64,000 bases of DNA from Phycisphaerae bacterium (GCA_012729395.1 JAAYDF010000361.1:1-64000); one strand, 5' to 3'; positions 1 to 12,073 are shown, counted from the stretch's first letter. The notes: generated by a model not told the origin, from the sequence alone. Translations and numbers: made by a program.

Positions 1-374
1 AAACACAAGGCGATTCCGGCCTAAGCCGAAATCATACGCGAACGCGAGGCTCAACACCAGCAGTGCGGCCTGCGCGAGCGGATAAACTCCGCGCGTCATG
101 ACCCCTCGCCGCACGGCAGTACCATTCGTGCCTGTCCCCCTTCAGGAGGACGCTAAACACGTACGTGAGCAGTGTTTTTCGGGGGAGAGGCACGCTCACA
201 CAGCAGTGGCAGGCGACGGCGCGTGCCGGGCCCGCCCGCAGCCACAGTTCGGTGGGTGCACCCGACCGGCCGAGCGGCCCGGGCTGCCGGCTTTCCCAAA
301 ACACCAAGGTCGGTTACAATAATGGGATCGTCGCAGGTCTTCTTTCGGGCCATGCCCAACGAAAGGGCCATACC

Positions 375-1343
375 ATGGCGGTACGAGCATCCATTCATCG
401 GCCGCGGCGGGCGGCAAGCCGGCCAACCCGCGGGTTTACACTCATCGAACTGCTGGTTGTGGTGGCGATCATCGCCTTGCTGATCTCCATTCTGCTGCCC
501 TCGCTGGCCAACGCGCGCGAGCAAGCCCGGCTGGCCAAGTGCTTGGCGAACCTCAAGGCGCTCGGCGTGGCCACAACGGCCTATCTGACCTCCGAGCGGG
601 ATCGTTTCCCGTGGGGGCCGGTGGTTCGAGCCAGCAACGGCAGTATTGCCAAGGCGTCCTGGTACTCGAACTACTTCGGCGGTAACCGCGGCAACGGCGA
701 TCCTGGCGGCAGCCTCGATCCTTACTACGGCCACGGCTGCGAGTTCGACTTCCTGCCCAAGCACCGGCCGCTGAACCGCTACGTCACCACCGCCCGCCTC
801 GGCACTAGGGCCGACCTGCGGGTCTTCGAGTGCCCCTCGGACAAGGGGATCGCCAGTCGTCGTTACCCGGATTCCGAGCCCACACGCACTACCGGTTACG
901 AGGTCATGGGCACCAGCTACGGATCCAATATCAACCCCGACCTTTACATGAGACGCTATGACACCAGCCATGGCTCTTCTTCCACAGTCCAGCGACAGGA
1001 GCGGCTCATGAATTCGGCGATCCCTCTCATGCGCAAGCACGGGGATTCTCGGGTCATCATCCTGCATGAGGACCGGTCCGACGTGGCCCTGGGCGGCGTG
1101 CTGTGGGATGTGCCCCCAGACTACAAGATCGTGGGCTGGCACGGGAAGGCCAACCGGCACAGTATTCTCTTCCTCGATGGGCACGCGGCCAATATCTACA
1201 TCGACCACAAGAAGATCAAAGACCATCGCCGGGCGAGCGCGACTTTCGATGACAACTGCAGCAACACTTCGGTCGGCCCCGACCCTGGTTGCATCCACGG
1301 GGACGCCGACTGGGTTGCTCGTCAGGATTTCGGCCAGGAGTGA
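375..1343 (+). CDS. Type II secretion / pseudopilin-like protein with N-terminal methylation motif
   Basis: [32 protein letters not shown] prepilin cleavage/TM motif; ATG at 375 in the 165..1343 frame. Confidence 0.85.
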   Translation: MAVRASIHRPRRAASRPTRGFTLIELLVVVAIIALLISILLPSLANAREQARLAKCLANLKALGVATTAYLTSERDRFPWGPVVRASNGSIAKASWYSNYFGGNRGNGDPGGSLDPYYGHGCEFDFLPKHRPLNRYVTTARLGTRADLRVFECPSDKGIASRRYPDSEPTRTTGYEVMGTSYGSNINPDLYMRRYDTSHGSSSTVQRQERLMNSAIPLMRKHGDSRVIILHEDRSDVALGGVLWDVPPDYKIVGWHGKANRHSILFLDGHAANIYIDHKKIKDHRRASATFDDNCSNTSVGPDPGCIHGDADWVARQDFGQE

Positions 1344-1462
1344 GTGCGGCGACCGTCAGAACCCCGCAAACGACGAAGACTCTTGGCTTATCAGTAGGCC
1401 AGCCTCAGCATGCGGGGTCAGCAACCATGCCGGTCTGAGTCCACCATGTAAGCAGGATAATC

Positions 1463-1855
1463 ATGCCTTCAACAGAACAGAACAAGACTGCGGTCATCAT
1501 CAAACTCGGTCTCGTGGCATTAGCTTTCGCCGGAGCTGTCTTCTTCACGATGCGCGGCCGCGGCGACGACGAAGCCCGTCAACTCGACACCCCGGAGTCG
1601 GCCCGCCCATACATCTGCCTCGACGATGGCCATGTCTTTCAGGTTACCCCTGCCGACTTCAAGCGGTTGACTGAGAAACTGCCTCCCGATGACCACGGCG
1701 GCAATGTGCTCGTGATCCCCTGCCCCACGACCGGCCAAGTGACCGCCACCCCTGCCGAGCAGTGCCCCAACGATCAGACCTACTTCCCGCTTCGGCAAAA
1801 GAACGGCAAGTTCGGCAAATGCCCGAAGTGCGGCTGGTCCCGCCACGGTCACTGA
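1463..1855 (+). CDS. Small membrane-anchored protein of unknown function
   Basis: 130 aa ORF, N-terminal TM segment (VALAFAGAVFFTM), C-terminal KCPKCGW zinc-ribbon-like motif. Confidence 0.6.
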   Translation: MPSTEQNKTAVIIKLGLVALAFAGAVFFTMRGRGDDEARQLDTPESARPYICLDDGHVFQVTPADFKRLTEKLPPDDHGGNVLVIPCPTTGQVTATPAEQCPNDQTYFPLRQKNGKFGKCPKCGWSRHGH

Positions 1856-1873
1856 CGGACCACGGACCGCGGG

Positions 1874-3022
1874 TCATCCCTTTCGGGCTATCTTGCGGGC
1901 CGCGATCGCGGCGGCGGCGGCCTTGGCTTTCCCGGCCTCCTTGGTGTCCTTGTCCTTGCCGGCCGCGGGTTTGGCGACCTCTCCGGCAGAACCGGACGCC
2001 GCTTTCGAGGTCGCCGGGGCCGGCGCCGGCATCCGCTTGGCGATGATCGCCTGCCGCAGTTCCTTGGCCAGGTCCGGATTGTCACGCAGGAACAGCTTGC
2101 TGTTCTCGCGCCCCTGCCCCAGTCGTACCTGTCCGTAACTGAACCATGCCCCCGTCTTCTCGGCCAGGCCGTCCGCCAGCGCCAAATCCAGCAGATCCCC
2201 TTCCGAGCTGATCCCGCCGCCGAACATGATGTCGAACTCCGCCGTCTTGAACGGGGCGGCGACCTTGTTCTTCACGACCTTCGCCCGGACGTGGTTGCCC
2301 ACCGACTGCTCGCCCTCCTTGATCGTGGTCACGCGGCGGATGTCCAAACGGATCGAGGCGTAGAACTTCAACGCTCGGCCGCCCGGCGTGGTCTCCGGGT
2401 TCCCGAACATCACCCCGATCTTCTCGCGGATCTGGTTGATGAAGATCACGATGCACTTGCTCTTGGCGGTGATGCCGGTGAGCTTGCGCAATGACTGGCT
2501 CATGAGCCTGGCCTGCAAACCGACATGCGACTGCCCCATTTCACCTTCCAACTCGGCCTTGGGGACCAGAGCCGCCACCGAGTCCACCACGATCACGTCC
2601 ACCGCGTTGGAGTGCACGAGCATCTCCACGATATCCAAGGCCTGCTCGCCCGTGTCCGGCTGACTGACCAGAAGCTGATCCAGCTTCACCCCGCACTTCT
2701 TCGCCCAGGTGGGATCAAGAGCGTGCTCGGCATCGACAACCGCGGCGACGCCCCCATTCTGCTGGGCAGACGCCACGATGTGTAGGGCCAGCGTCGTCTT
2801 ACCGCCCGACTCCGGCCCATACAGCTCCACGATTCGTCCGCGGGGAACACCGTAGCCCCCTAAGGCCAGATCGAGCGACAGCACACCGGTGCTCAGCCCG
2901 TCGTGTACCACGCTGGCATTGTCGTCGAGACGCATGATCGCGCCCTTGCCGAAACTCTTCTCAATCTGCTGGAGGGCTCGTCCCAGAGCCTGCTCCCGCT
3001 TCGCGGTGATGTCCTCGCTCAT
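1874..3022 (-). CDS. recA: Recombinase RecA
   Basis: [13 protein letters not shown] Walker [23 protein letters not shown] and [28 protein letters not shown] motifs; ATG at 3022. Confidence 0.98.
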   Translation of the reverse strand: MSEDITAKREQALGRALQQIEKSFGKGAIMRLDDNASVVHDGLSTGVLSLDLALGGYGVPRGRIVELYGPESGGKTTLALHIVASAQQNGGVAAVVDAEHALDPTWAKKCGVKLDQLLVSQPDTGEQALDIVEMLVHSNAVDVIVVDSVAALVPKAELEGEMGQSHVGLQARLMSQSLRKLTGITAKSKCIVIFINQIREKIGVMFGNPETTPGGRALKFYASIRLDIRRVTTIKEGEQSVGNHVRAKVVKNKVAAPFKTAEFDIMFGGGISSEGDLLDLALADGLAEKTGAWFSYGQVRLGQGRENSKLFLRDNPDLAKELRQAIIAKRMPAPAPATSKAASGSAGEVAKPAAGKDKDTKEAGKAKAAAAAIAARKIARKG

Positions 3023-3638
3023 GGCTTTGATCCTCTCGGAACCTGGGTGTCTGACCGAACTCGGCGGCCCAGTATACCGAGATCCCGAAGTTTGGCAACT
3101 GTTCGGTATCAAAAAAAACTGCCGTCAGCCTGCCTTGCGACGCCCCCATGCCACAGGCGCGGATGCCCGAAACCGGCCGCTACCGGCTCGCGGGTTCGCA
3201 ACTCCCTGTAGATACAGAGATTACGTTCCACCGGTCGTCGCGCTGGCATCCAGGGGCTCAGGTCCGGCCGGTCGCTTGAGTATGACAGCGATGAACGGGG
3301 CTTTCTGGTAGCGGCCGACCCCTTCGCCGGGGCGGACAGGCTGTGGCGGCCGGCGTCTGAGGATCTCTCGCTGTCCAGCGACCGCCAGAGGCGGCGGCCG
3401 CTACAAAGCAGCGCGGCCATATTGGGCTTACGCGGCGGTGCCTGCGGGATGCCTGCCGGACGGCAGGGGGAGCGGCAGTCCAGCCGGTTCCGCGATGGCC
3501 TTGCGGCTCTGCTCATGGCACAGAGTCTGCCCAAGAGCCAACAAGGAGGTCGCGTCGTTGTACAATGGTAGCGCATGGCCGGGTGGCGGCGGTGCAGCCG
3601 GACGAGGCCATATGGACAATCGCGAATAGAATGACTCT

Positions 3639-5621
3639 ATGGTCCGGTCCCCCAAGCACAAGCAGCAGAATCGCTCCGCTTCGGAGCCGCCAGATCGGCC
3701 TACTCAAGGTCGCAGTTTTGCGACGGCACTTGGTGAGTTTGCCCGGCCTCTGGCGGTGGCCCTCTTGGCGGCGCTTGTCGTTCTGGTCACGTACTGGCCG
3801 GTCCTTAGATGCCAGGCCATCTGCTTTGACGACGAGCAGTTTCTCTTCGGCAATCCCTACCTCATGAACCCAAGCTGGTCTGGGGCCGGCAGTATCCTGG
3901 GAGAGGTTTGTCATTCTGCCAGCATCAAGGGCTACTACGAACCGCTCACGCTTATCTCGCTGATGGCCGACGTGGCCTTGGGGGGCAGAGCCGACAACTT
4001 GGCCCCATTCCACCGTACCAGCCTGGCACTGCACGTGGCCAACACCTTCCTGGTCGTCTTGCTGATGTACCAGGTGTTTGGCAGTCTCTGGTCGGCGGGG
4101 CTCGTCGGGCTGTTGTTCGGACTTCATCCGATGACAGTCGAGCCCGTCGCCTGGGTATGGGAGCGGAAGACACCGCTGGCCATGCTGCTGGCGCTGGCGT
4201 GCCTGATCTTCTATGTCCGCTACACGCGGCGGCGGCGATGGACCGCCTACCTGGCGAGCCTGGTGATGTTCGTCCTGGCGGTGATGTCCAAGCCGACAGC
4301 CGTCCCTCTGCCGCTCGCGCTGCTGCTGCTCGACTACTGGCCGCTGAAACGCCTGAGCCTGCGAGCGGTGATCGAGAAAATACCCTTCCTGGCGGTTGCC
4401 CTTGTGTCCGGGATTGTCACCATCATATCCACCGCCAACAACGCGGAAGTCAAGATGATCGGTGGAGATTCGGGTCCGGTGTCGGCCGTGCTGAGAGTGG
4501 GCTATCTGGCGGCCTTTTACCTCGGCAAGGTTGTCTGGCCCGCCCGCCTCTCGCCGTACTACGAGCTTCCTGCGCTTTCGCTCGCCAATCCCGCCGTGTT
4601 GGCGGCGATCATGACGTTGGTGATCGTGGCCGCGACGGCCATCGTGCTGTTCCGACGGACGCCTGCCCCGGCCATGGGATTGGGTTTTTTCTTTCTTTTG
4701 ATCTCGCCCACGTTGGGAATCGTCGGATACAGTTGGGTGGTCGCTTCCGACAAGTATGCGTACTTGCCGGCCATCGGCCTGCTCTTCCCTGCCGCCGCCG
4801 GACTGGCGATGCTCTTCCCACGCGACGGCGTACGAAACCGGCGTGTTGTCGCGCCTGCTCTGGCTGCGATTCTTGCCATTGCCGCCGTGCAAGCCTTCGT
4901 CACGCGCCAACAGATCCAGCGATGGCGAGACACGGAAACCCTCTTTGGCCACGCTGTCGCGCTTGCACCCAATGGCGCCGTGGTGCACAACTGCCTCGGT
5001 ATCGCCTTGGGTAAGCAATCCAGAATCGAGGAGGCTACCGAGCGGTTCATCGAGGCGACCCGACTCAACCCGGGTTACGTTGAAGCTCACTGCAACCTGG
5101 GGAATGCCTACATGCTGAAGGGCCAGCACGACAAAGCGACACAGAGTTACGAGGAAGCTCTCAGGCATGACCCGCATCACCCCGCGGCCCACTACAACCT
5201 GGGCCTGCTGCTGGCCCGCGACGGGCAATCCGACGGCGCCATTCGTCGCTACCGCGAGGCGATCCGTGCCAGACCACACTACACGGATGCGCATTACCGT
5301 CTCGGCGTGGAACTGATGCGCAAGCGGGATTTCGCCAACGCGGAGGTTCACCTTCATGAGGCCATCACCCTGAACCCCGGCCTGGGTATGGCCTATGGCT
5401 TCCTCGGCACCGCCCAGGCCGCACAAGGGGATCTCGACGGGGCCATTCGCACGTATCGCCAGGGCCTGCGCATTTTCCCGTCAGATCCCGACCTCCACTG
5501 CGCCCTGGGCGAGTCCTACGCGAGCAAAGGCCTCACCGCCGATGCCCGCCGCGAGTGGACCGAGACGCTGCGGTTGAATCCGAACCACCGCCAAGCGGCT
5601 CGCTACCTCGCCGGCGAGTAA
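3639..5621 (+). CDS. Multi-pass membrane protein with C-terminal TPR repeats
   Basis: Multiple hydrophobic segments, then TPR units (YVEAHCNLGNAYMLKGQHDKATQSYEEALRHDP...). Confidence 0.85.
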   Translation: MVRSPKHKQQNRSASEPPDRPTQGRSFATALGEFARPLAVALLAALVVLVTYWPVLRCQAICFDDEQFLFGNPYLMNPSWSGAGSILGEVCHSASIKGYYEPLTLISLMADVALGGRADNLAPFHRTSLALHVANTFLVVLLMYQVFGSLWSAGLVGLLFGLHPMTVEPVAWVWERKTPLAMLLALACLIFYVRYTRRRRWTAYLASLVMFVLAVMSKPTAVPLPLALLLLDYWPLKRLSLRAVIEKIPFLAVALVSGIVTIISTANNAEVKMIGGDSGPVSAVLRVGYLAAFYLGKVVWPARLSPYYELPALSLANPAVLAAIMTLVIVAATAIVLFRRTPAPAMGLGFFFLLISPTLGIVGYSWVVASDKYAYLPAIGLLFPAAAGLAMLFPRDGVRNRRVVAPALAAILAIAAVQAFVTRQQIQRWRDTETLFGHAVALAPNGAVVHNCLGIALGKQSRIEEATERFIEATRLNPGYVEAHCNLGNAYMLKGQHDKATQSYEEALRHDPHHPAAHYNLGLLLARDGQSDGAIRRYREAIRARPHYTDAHYRLGVELMRKRDFANAEVHLHEAITLNPGLGMAYGFLGTAQAAQGDLDGAIRTYRQGLRIFPSDPDLHCALGESYASKGLTADARREWTETLRLNPNHRQAARYLAGE

Positions 5622-6054
5622 ACGCTTCTGGGCAAGAATCTCGACGAGGTCCTTGATGCCATCCTCCGAACGCTCTTGCACCGCGGGCGAGCCCAGACGC
5701 GGCCTGGGCGACAGATGGGGTCGTGGCGGACACGAGGAATCGCAGCTTCTGAGGCTGTCTGGCGTTGTCGCCGAAACCCCCTTCCCAACGGCGAGAAACG
5801 CGGTATAATGGTCGGCGGTAGGTCTTTGAGTAGTGCGATTGCACTGTATATGCTGAGCGTCCGGGGGCTGGCTCTTTTTTGCCGGCGAGAGGCCTTTCCG
5901 CACGGTCCAGTCATCTGACGCACAGCGGCGCCGGTGCACCGGACAGGCTTCAGGGCGGAGGAGTGCCTGTCCCCCTCCGAGGACGCCGAGCACGTACGGC
6001 AGCGCTACTGAGGCCGACAGGCGGATTTATGTAAGTGCCTGATGTTGAAAACCT

Positions 6055-6126
<72 letters not shown>

Positions 6127-6244
6127 GTGGATATAAAGGCTTAGCCGAACGCGACTTACGCGTACCTGCCGGCGTCAGGCAGTGCGGCTGCAATGCTCCC
6201 GGAAAGTGGTAAAATACCACTTTCCGGCGAGAAGGAGCAGTCGC

Positions 6245-7507
6245 ATGGCCATCCAATCGTCTTCGCGCATCCCGAAGTACCGTCTCCACAAACCGTCCGG
6301 TCTGGCCGTCGTCCGGCTCAACGGACAGGACACCTACCTTGGCCCTCACGGCTCCGATGAGAGCCAGCAGAAGTACGCCCGGCTCATCAAGGAGTGGCTG
6401 GCGAACCACCGGCTCCTGGCGCCCGCCGAAGAGGCGGACGGCCCGCCCGGCGATCTGACCATCCACGAACTCATCGACGTTTACCTGAAATTCGCCAAGG
6501 GCTACTACGTCAAGAACGGTCGGCCCACCGGCGAGTTGCACAACCTCAAGGACGCCCTGAAGCCGCTCGCCCAGTTGTATGGCGATTCCGCCGTCGCGAC
6601 GTTCGGCCCCCGCGCGCTCAAGGCCGTCCGCCAGGCCATGATCGACGCCGACCTGTGTCGCAGGTCGATCAACAGCCGCGTCAATCGGATTCGCCGGATG
6701 TTTCGCTGGGGCGTCGAGAATCAGATGGTCCTGCCATTGTTGCTCGAAGGACTTCGGGCGGTTGCGCCGCTTCGGCCGGGGCGTACCAACGCCCGTGAGA
6801 CCAAGCCCGTCGAACCGGTGCCCGGCCACCTGGTCGACGGCGTCCTGCGCGTCGCTCCCCGGCAGATCGCCGCCATGCTCCAGCTTCAACTGCTGACCGG
6901 CATGAGGCCCGGCGAGGTGACCATCATGCGAATGGCCGACATCGACATGAACGGCCGTGCCTGGGCCTACACGCCACAGAGCCACAAGACCGAGCACCAC
7001 GGCCGAGTCCGCGTGATCTACCTGGGACCCAAGGCCCAACAGGAGCTTCAGCCGTTCATCAAACCGAACCTGACCGCCTACCTGTTCGATCCGAGCGAGG
7101 TCGTCACCGAATATCGTCAACGTATCCGCGAGGAAGCGAAGATCTGCCGGCCGGAGCACAAGCTGAGCAAGCGTCGCACGCGAGCCAGGCGTGGCCCGGG
7201 CGACCAGTACACCACCAACACTTACGCCCGGGCAATCGTCAAGGCGTGTGACAAGGCGTTTCCGCCACCGAAGGAGCTGCAGGCCGACGAGTTGACGCCC
7301 AAGCAAAGGGCTGCCCTGCGGGCGTGGCGGAAGGCCCACCGGTTCTCGCCGAACCAGTTGCGGCACAACGCGGCCACGCAGATCCGCAAGGAGTTCGGCA
7401 TCGAGGCCGCCCGGACCGTGCTGGGCCACACGTCGTCGGCGGTGACCGAAATCTACGCCGCCATGGATTTGGCCCGGGCCTCGGAGGTCATGCTGCGGAT
7501 CGGCTAA
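6245..7507 (+). CDS. Tyrosine recombinase / integrase, adjacent to tRNA-Gly
   Basis: LLTGMRPGEVTIMRMADID, LRHNAATQIRKEFGIEAARTVLGHTSSAVTEIYAAMD; ATG 6245 downstream of GGAG. Confidence 0.9.
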   Translation: MAIQSSSRIPKYRLHKPSGLAVVRLNGQDTYLGPHGSDESQQKYARLIKEWLANHRLLAPAEEADGPPGDLTIHELIDVYLKFAKGYYVKNGRPTGELHNLKDALKPLAQLYGDSAVATFGPRALKAVRQAMIDADLCRRSINSRVNRIRRMFRWGVENQMVLPLLLEGLRAVAPLRPGRTNARETKPVEPVPGHLVDGVLRVAPRQIAAMLQLQLLTGMRPGEVTIMRMADIDMNGRAWAYTPQSHKTEHHGRVRVIYLGPKAQQELQPFIKPNLTAYLFDPSEVVTEYRQRIREEAKICRPEHKLSKRRTRARRGPGDQYTTNTYARAIVKACDKAFPPPKELQADELTPKQRAALRAWRKAHRFSPNQLRHNAATQIRKEFGIEAARTVLGHTSSAVTEIYAAMDLARASEVMLRIG

Positions 7508-7957
7508 CACAGGGGTTCCTGATGATGAGCCGATCAGCCCCGAACCAAATCGCTGATTCCATAGAATCCGAAATTGGAGATGCCGTGCCCCGGGCAGAGA
7601 CAATTAGGCCGATAAGCCGTTCCGTGGCGCACGTCAGGGGCCGCCTCCGCGTTCAGGAACAAAAAACTCCTCAGCAGGACAATGTGGCTGCATCGTGGCG
7701 CTGGTATAATGCTGAGCAAAGGGCTTAACAATGGAAGCGGCCGAGGACGGGCAAGTCACGAAGTTCCCGACAACTCGCCAGTTTGTGTTGGGGATAAGAG
7801 CGAATGGGGCGGACCATGGCGGCCTGAAAAGCTTCGGGACGATAACCGACATCCTCAGGTATGACTTGCTGGTCAGCCATGGTCGAGATGTGACGACCCC
7901 GAATCAGCATCCGGGATGGTCACATCCCGTCTGATAATCGCAAGGAAGGGGAAGAGC

Positions 7958-10900
7958 ATGCGTCTCATCGCAGTGTCTACGATCGGCTTGGCTGTAATCC
8001 TGCTGGGGACGATGGCTTCGTACGGCCAGGTTGCCGCGGAAGACACATCAGAGTTGATCGTGTTTCTGAAGCCGGGCACGGACGCGAAGGGGTTCGCTGC
8101 CGCGCGGGGGCTGACCGTCAAGCGAGCGTTACGCAGCGACCCCAACGCCTACGTCATGGCGGCCGCTGATGCCAAACAGGCCCGCGCCCGCCTCAACTCG
8201 ATGCGAGCAACGGCGAAGACGGAATCAGCCGGCCCAATCCGGTCGGCCTACGCTAACGCCAAGCGGCACTACGTCCTTGATGCGTTCGTGCCCAACGATC
8301 CGTACTTCCACAAGGACACACCGTCAGCGCCTTGGCCCGGTCAATGGCATCTGGTCAACGAGCATACGCCGGGGCTCGACGCGCGAGTCGAGGGTGCATG
8401 GAATCGCAACGCGACCGGCGGCGGGGTTGTCATCGGCATCTGCGACGACGGGTTGCAGACCGCCCATCCCGACCTGGCGCCCAACTACCTGGCGGCTCAT
8501 AGCTGGGATTTCTACGATGATGACAGCGATCCCAATCCGGCCCAGACGGCGGACAAGCACGGCACAGCGGTGGCGGGTGTGGCGGCGGCGCGCGGGGGCA
8601 ACGGCATCGGCGTGACTGGGGCGGCGCCGTATGCAAACCTGGCGGGCCTGCGGCTTCCGTTCCACGTCCTCGATCAGGACGCGGCGGACTTCGTCGATGC
8701 CACACTTTATCACAGCAGCGGATCCAATACTTCGATCAAGATCAAGAACCACAGCTACAGTTATACGAAGGCCTACTACATCACCGATGTGGAGGCGGAT
8801 GCGCTGGCGACCTCGACCGCGGCGGGAACCATCCACTGCTGGTCTGCGGGCAACCAATCGTACGACTGCAATGTGAAAGATCTCCAGAACGAACCGGGTG
8901 CGATCACCGTCTCCGCCCTGGGCAGTGACGGCCAGTATGCGAGTTACTCCAATTACGGGGCCTGCGTCTTTGTCACCGCCCCATCGGATTCGGATGGTCT
9001 TTTCGGTATCACCACGACCGACCGCACCACCGAGGCCAGCGGGTATAACGGCTCAATGGACGACTTCCCCGACCCGGACTACACCAGCGACTTTGGCGGC
9101 ACCTCGTCGGCGTCTCCGCTGGTGGCGGGCGTGCTGGCGATGGCCAAGCAGGTCCAGCCTGCACTCGATACTCGGTTCGCCAAGCACCTGCTGGCCCGAA
9201 CGAGCGCTATCGTGAATTCCGATGACTCTACTCCCGAGAGCGACGGCGGATGGCGGACCAACGCGGCCGGTTTCCACTTCAATCAGCGGTACGGTTTCGG
9301 GCTGATCGATGCGGATCAACTCACATCTCAGGCGGTGTTGTACGCCGGCCCGACCACCCAGACCACCCAGACCACCGGAACCGTGGCAGTCAACCAGACT
9401 CTTGCGGACAATGGGACGTACACTGTGCAATTCAGTTTTTCCGCAGCTCTCCCGCTGGAAGAAGTGCTAGTGGATGTCGATTTCGAGACCACCAATACCT
9501 ACCCCGTGGAATTGAACCTGACCTCGCCAAGTGGTTATCGAACCCGGCTGATCCGAGGCATCAACGCCAGCCCGTTCGAGCCTCATGCTCGGGTGGCCTG
9601 GCAGTACTGCACCAACGCACTGTGGGGCGAGAACCCCGCCGGTATATGGACCCTCGAGATGGAGGACATCCGGACGGACGCCAAGCAAGTCACCTGGCAT
9701 TCATACCGGGTCACCGCCAGAATGGGCACGCTGACCTACAACGACTGCATCACTGCGCCGACCAATGTATCGGCCACCGACGGGACGTACGAATACACCC
9801 GTGTGACGTGGACCGGGGTCAGCGGGGCGACGCACTACCGAGTCTACCGGGCGACCGCAAACAACTTCGAACTTGCCATGCCCATCAGTGGGTGGCAGAC
9901 GGGAACCAGCTTCGATGACACCGATAACCTGCCGTTGACCGCATACTACTATTGGGTGCGTGCGTCTGCCGACAGCAGCGGGCTGTGCGGCAGCCTGGCC
10001 AGTAACTCCGACCTGGGCTGGAGCAAGCTCCGAGCACCGACATCGGTCTCCGCCTCCGACGGCACAACCACCGCAGGTGTGGAGATTACCTGGGATGCAG
10101 CCCCCTCAGCCACGCATTACCGCGTGTATCGCAATGATGTCGATAATCCCGCGTTCGCCATTCCGATCTCCAGCTGGCAGACCTCATTGTCCTATCTCGA
10201 CAGCTCATCGGCGGCGTCTCCCGGTGTCCTCAAGTACTACTGGGTCTGCAGTGCCATCAGCAGCACCGGACAGGCCGCGTCGTGGTTCAGCGAGGACGAT
10301 ACCGGCTACCGAAAGCTCGCACCGCCCACCAACGTGCAGGCGAGCCAGGGCGCCTTTGCCGATTTGGTGCGGATTACCTGGACTGCCACACCTGGCGCCT
10401 CGCACTACCTCGTCTACCGCAACAGCACGGACAATCCGGCGTCCGCGGTTGCGATCAGTTCGTGGTTCACGGGGACCAGCTTCGATGACATCATGGCGGA
10501 GCCATGCGAAGATGCTTACTACTGGGTTAGAGCGGCTGTCAACATTGGGGGGTCTCGCCCCAGCGATGTGAGCGCATCCGCATCCGGGTATCGCCCCATG
10601 CCCGCTCCGACCAACGTCAGCGCTAGCGACGGCACATTCCTCGGATATTGCCGGGTCACGTGGGATGCCGTTCCGGGCGCCACGCATTATCGAGTCTGGC
10701 GATCCACAACCAATGATCCGCAGACCGCCGATACGCTGGGATCTTGGAGAACGGAGACTTCTTACGATGACACCAGTGCCATCAGCGGGGCCGTTTATTA
10801 CTACTGGGTGACCGCGGCCAACGATGCCTTTGGAACGTGTGCAAGCTTCAAGAGCGAGTCCGATTCGGGCTGGCGAGGATTGTCCCCGCCCAGCAATGTC

Positions 10901-12073
10901 TATGCGAGCGACGGGACGATGACCGATCGCGTGTTCATCAGCTGGAGCCAGGGCACATACGATCGATATCACATGATCTATCGCGGCTTGACCGACGATG
11001 CCACACAAGCCGAGGCGATCACCGGCTGGTTCGAGGGGGGATACTACGAAGACTTCAGCGGCGCCGCCAACGTGCAGTACTACTACTTCGTCAAGGCCGC
11101 CATCGCCGAGGACGGCACCGGCGAGACTGACTTCAGTGTCGGTGTTCTTGGATGGCGGACCATGGTGCTGCCGTCGAATCTCATCGCCTCCGATGGCAAA
11201 TCGACCGAGTATGTTCGCGTCACCTGGGATGCAGGTGAGCCCGGATTGTGGTACCAGCTCTATCGCGGAACATCCGACAACCCAAAGCTCGCCGGCACGA
11301 TCACCAGCTGGCTTCTGGATATCGCCTCCAGGGATGACACGACCGCCGTACCGGGCACGACCTACTACTACTGGATCAAGGCGGCCACCAACCCGGCGGG
11401 AACCGACGCCTCCGCCACCATCGGTGGCGACACTGGTTGGAGAGCCCTGGCCGGGCCGACCGCCAGTGCGAGCAATGGAACCTATGTCGATCGCGTGACT
11501 GTCAGTTGGGCTGCCGTTTCCGGGGCATCCTATTACCGCGTGTACCGCTCTGCGACCAGCAGCTCTTCCAACGCCGTTTCGATCGGTGGTTGGCAGAGTG
11601 CTGTCTCGTTCGATGACACCACCGCCGAGCCGGGCTTGCTCTTCCACTACTTCATCAAGGCAGCCATCGACAGATTCGGGGATCGGGCCAGCAACTACGG
11701 CCCGGGAGCGGTCGGCATGCGGGCACGCGACTGCAACGGCAACGGCGTGCCCGATCAGAACGACCCGGATGACGACACTGATGGCATTCCGGATGGGTGC
11801 GACCTGTGCCCGAATACGGTTCCGGGTTCGCCGGTGGACGCGGATGGCTGTCCGCCGTTGATCCCCGGCGACTACGACCGCGACGGCGACGTGGATACCG
11901 ACGACTTCGCTGAATTCGAGGCGTGCGCTTCCGGGCCGGGCATATCGCGGTCAACAGAATGTTCGAACCGGGACTTCGACAGCGACAACGACGTCGATCA
12001 ATCCGACTTCGGGGTTTTCCAACGCTGTTACAGCGGCGAGAACGTGCCTGCCGATCCGAATTGCGCAACTTGA
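7958..12073 (+). CDS. Secreted S8 (subtilisin-like) protease with P-domain, FN3-like repeats and C-terminal dockerin/EF-hand-like module
   Basis: GICDDGLQTAHPDL, HGTAVAGVAAA, GGTSSASPLVAGVLA catalytic motifs; about eight repeats of 'APTNVSASDGT...VRVTWDAVPGATHYRVYR'; C-term GDYDRDGDVDTDDFAEFEACASG... Confidence 0.9.
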   Translation: MRLIAVSTIGLAVILLGTMASYGQVAAEDTSELIVFLKPGTDAKGFAAARGLTVKRALRSDPNAYVMAAADAKQARARLNSMRATAKTESAGPIRSAYANAKRHYVLDAFVPNDPYFHKDTPSAPWPGQWHLVNEHTPGLDARVEGAWNRNATGGGVVIGICDDGLQTAHPDLAPNYLAAHSWDFYDDDSDPNPAQTADKHGTAVAGVAAARGGNGIGVTGAAPYANLAGLRLPFHVLDQDAADFVDATLYHSSGSNTSIKIKNHSYSYTKAYYITDVEADALATSTAAGTIHCWSAGNQSYDCNVKDLQNEPGAITVSALGSDGQYASYSNYGACVFVTAPSDSDGLFGITTTDRTTEASGYNGSMDDFPDPDYTSDFGGTSSASPLVAGVLAMAKQVQPALDTRFAKHLLARTSAIVNSDDSTPESDGGWRTNAAGFHFNQRYGFGLIDADQLTSQAVLYAGPTTQTTQTTGTVAVNQTLADNGTYTVQFSFSAALPLEEVLVDVDFETTNTYPVELNLTSPSGYRTRLIRGINASPFEPHARVAWQYCTNALWGENPAGIWTLEMEDIRTDAKQVTWHSYRVTARMGTLTYNDCITAPTNVSATDGTYEYTRVTWTGVSGATHYRVYRATANNFELAMPISGWQTGTSFDDTDNLPLTAYYYWVRASADSSGLCGSLASNSDLGWSKLRAPTSVSASDGTTTAGVEITWDAAPSATHYRVYRNDVDNPAFAIPISSWQTSLSYLDSSSAASPGVLKYYWVCSAISSTGQAASWFSEDDTGYRKLAPPTNVQASQGAFADLVRITWTATPGASHYLVYRNSTDNPASAVAISSWFTGTSFDDIMAEPCEDAYYWVRAAVNIGGSRPSDVSASASGYRPMPAPTNVSASDGTFLGYCRVTWDAVPGATHYRVWRSTTNDPQTADTLGSWRTETSYDDTSAISGAVYYYWVTAANDAFGTCASFKSESDSGWRGLSPPSNVYASDGTMTDRVFISWSQGTYDRYHMIYRGLTDDATQAEAITGWFEGGYYEDFSGAANVQYYYFVKAAIAEDGTGETDFSVGVLGWRTMVLPSNLIASDGKSTEYVRVTWDAGEPGLWYQLYRGTSDNPKLAGTITSWLLDIASRDDTTAVPGTTYYYWIKAATNPAGTDASATIGGDTGWRALAGPTASASNGTYVDRVTVSWAAVSGASYYRVYRSATSSSSNAVSIGGWQSAVSFDDTTAEPGLLFHYFIKAAIDRFGDRASNYGPGAVGMRARDCNGNGVPDQNDPDDDTDGIPDGCDLCPNTVPGSPVDADGCPPLIPGDYDRDGDVDTDDFAEFEACASGPGISRSTECSNRDFDSDNDVDQSDFGVFQRCYSGENVPADPNCAT

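Noticed and set aside
3308-3404. Inverted repeat gtagcggccg...cggccgctac between recA and the TPR gene
   Set aside because: Likely an intergenic terminator or repeat between divergently arranged genes; too short and GC-biased to claim more.
3513-5426. 637-aa minus-strand ORF opposite the TPR protein
   Set aside because: Low-complexity, His/Gln/Arg-rich translation with no motifs; plus strand encodes clear TM and TPR segments.
10205-11647. 480-aa minus-strand ORF in the FN3 region
   Set aside because: Shadow of repeated FN3 coding units on the plus strand.
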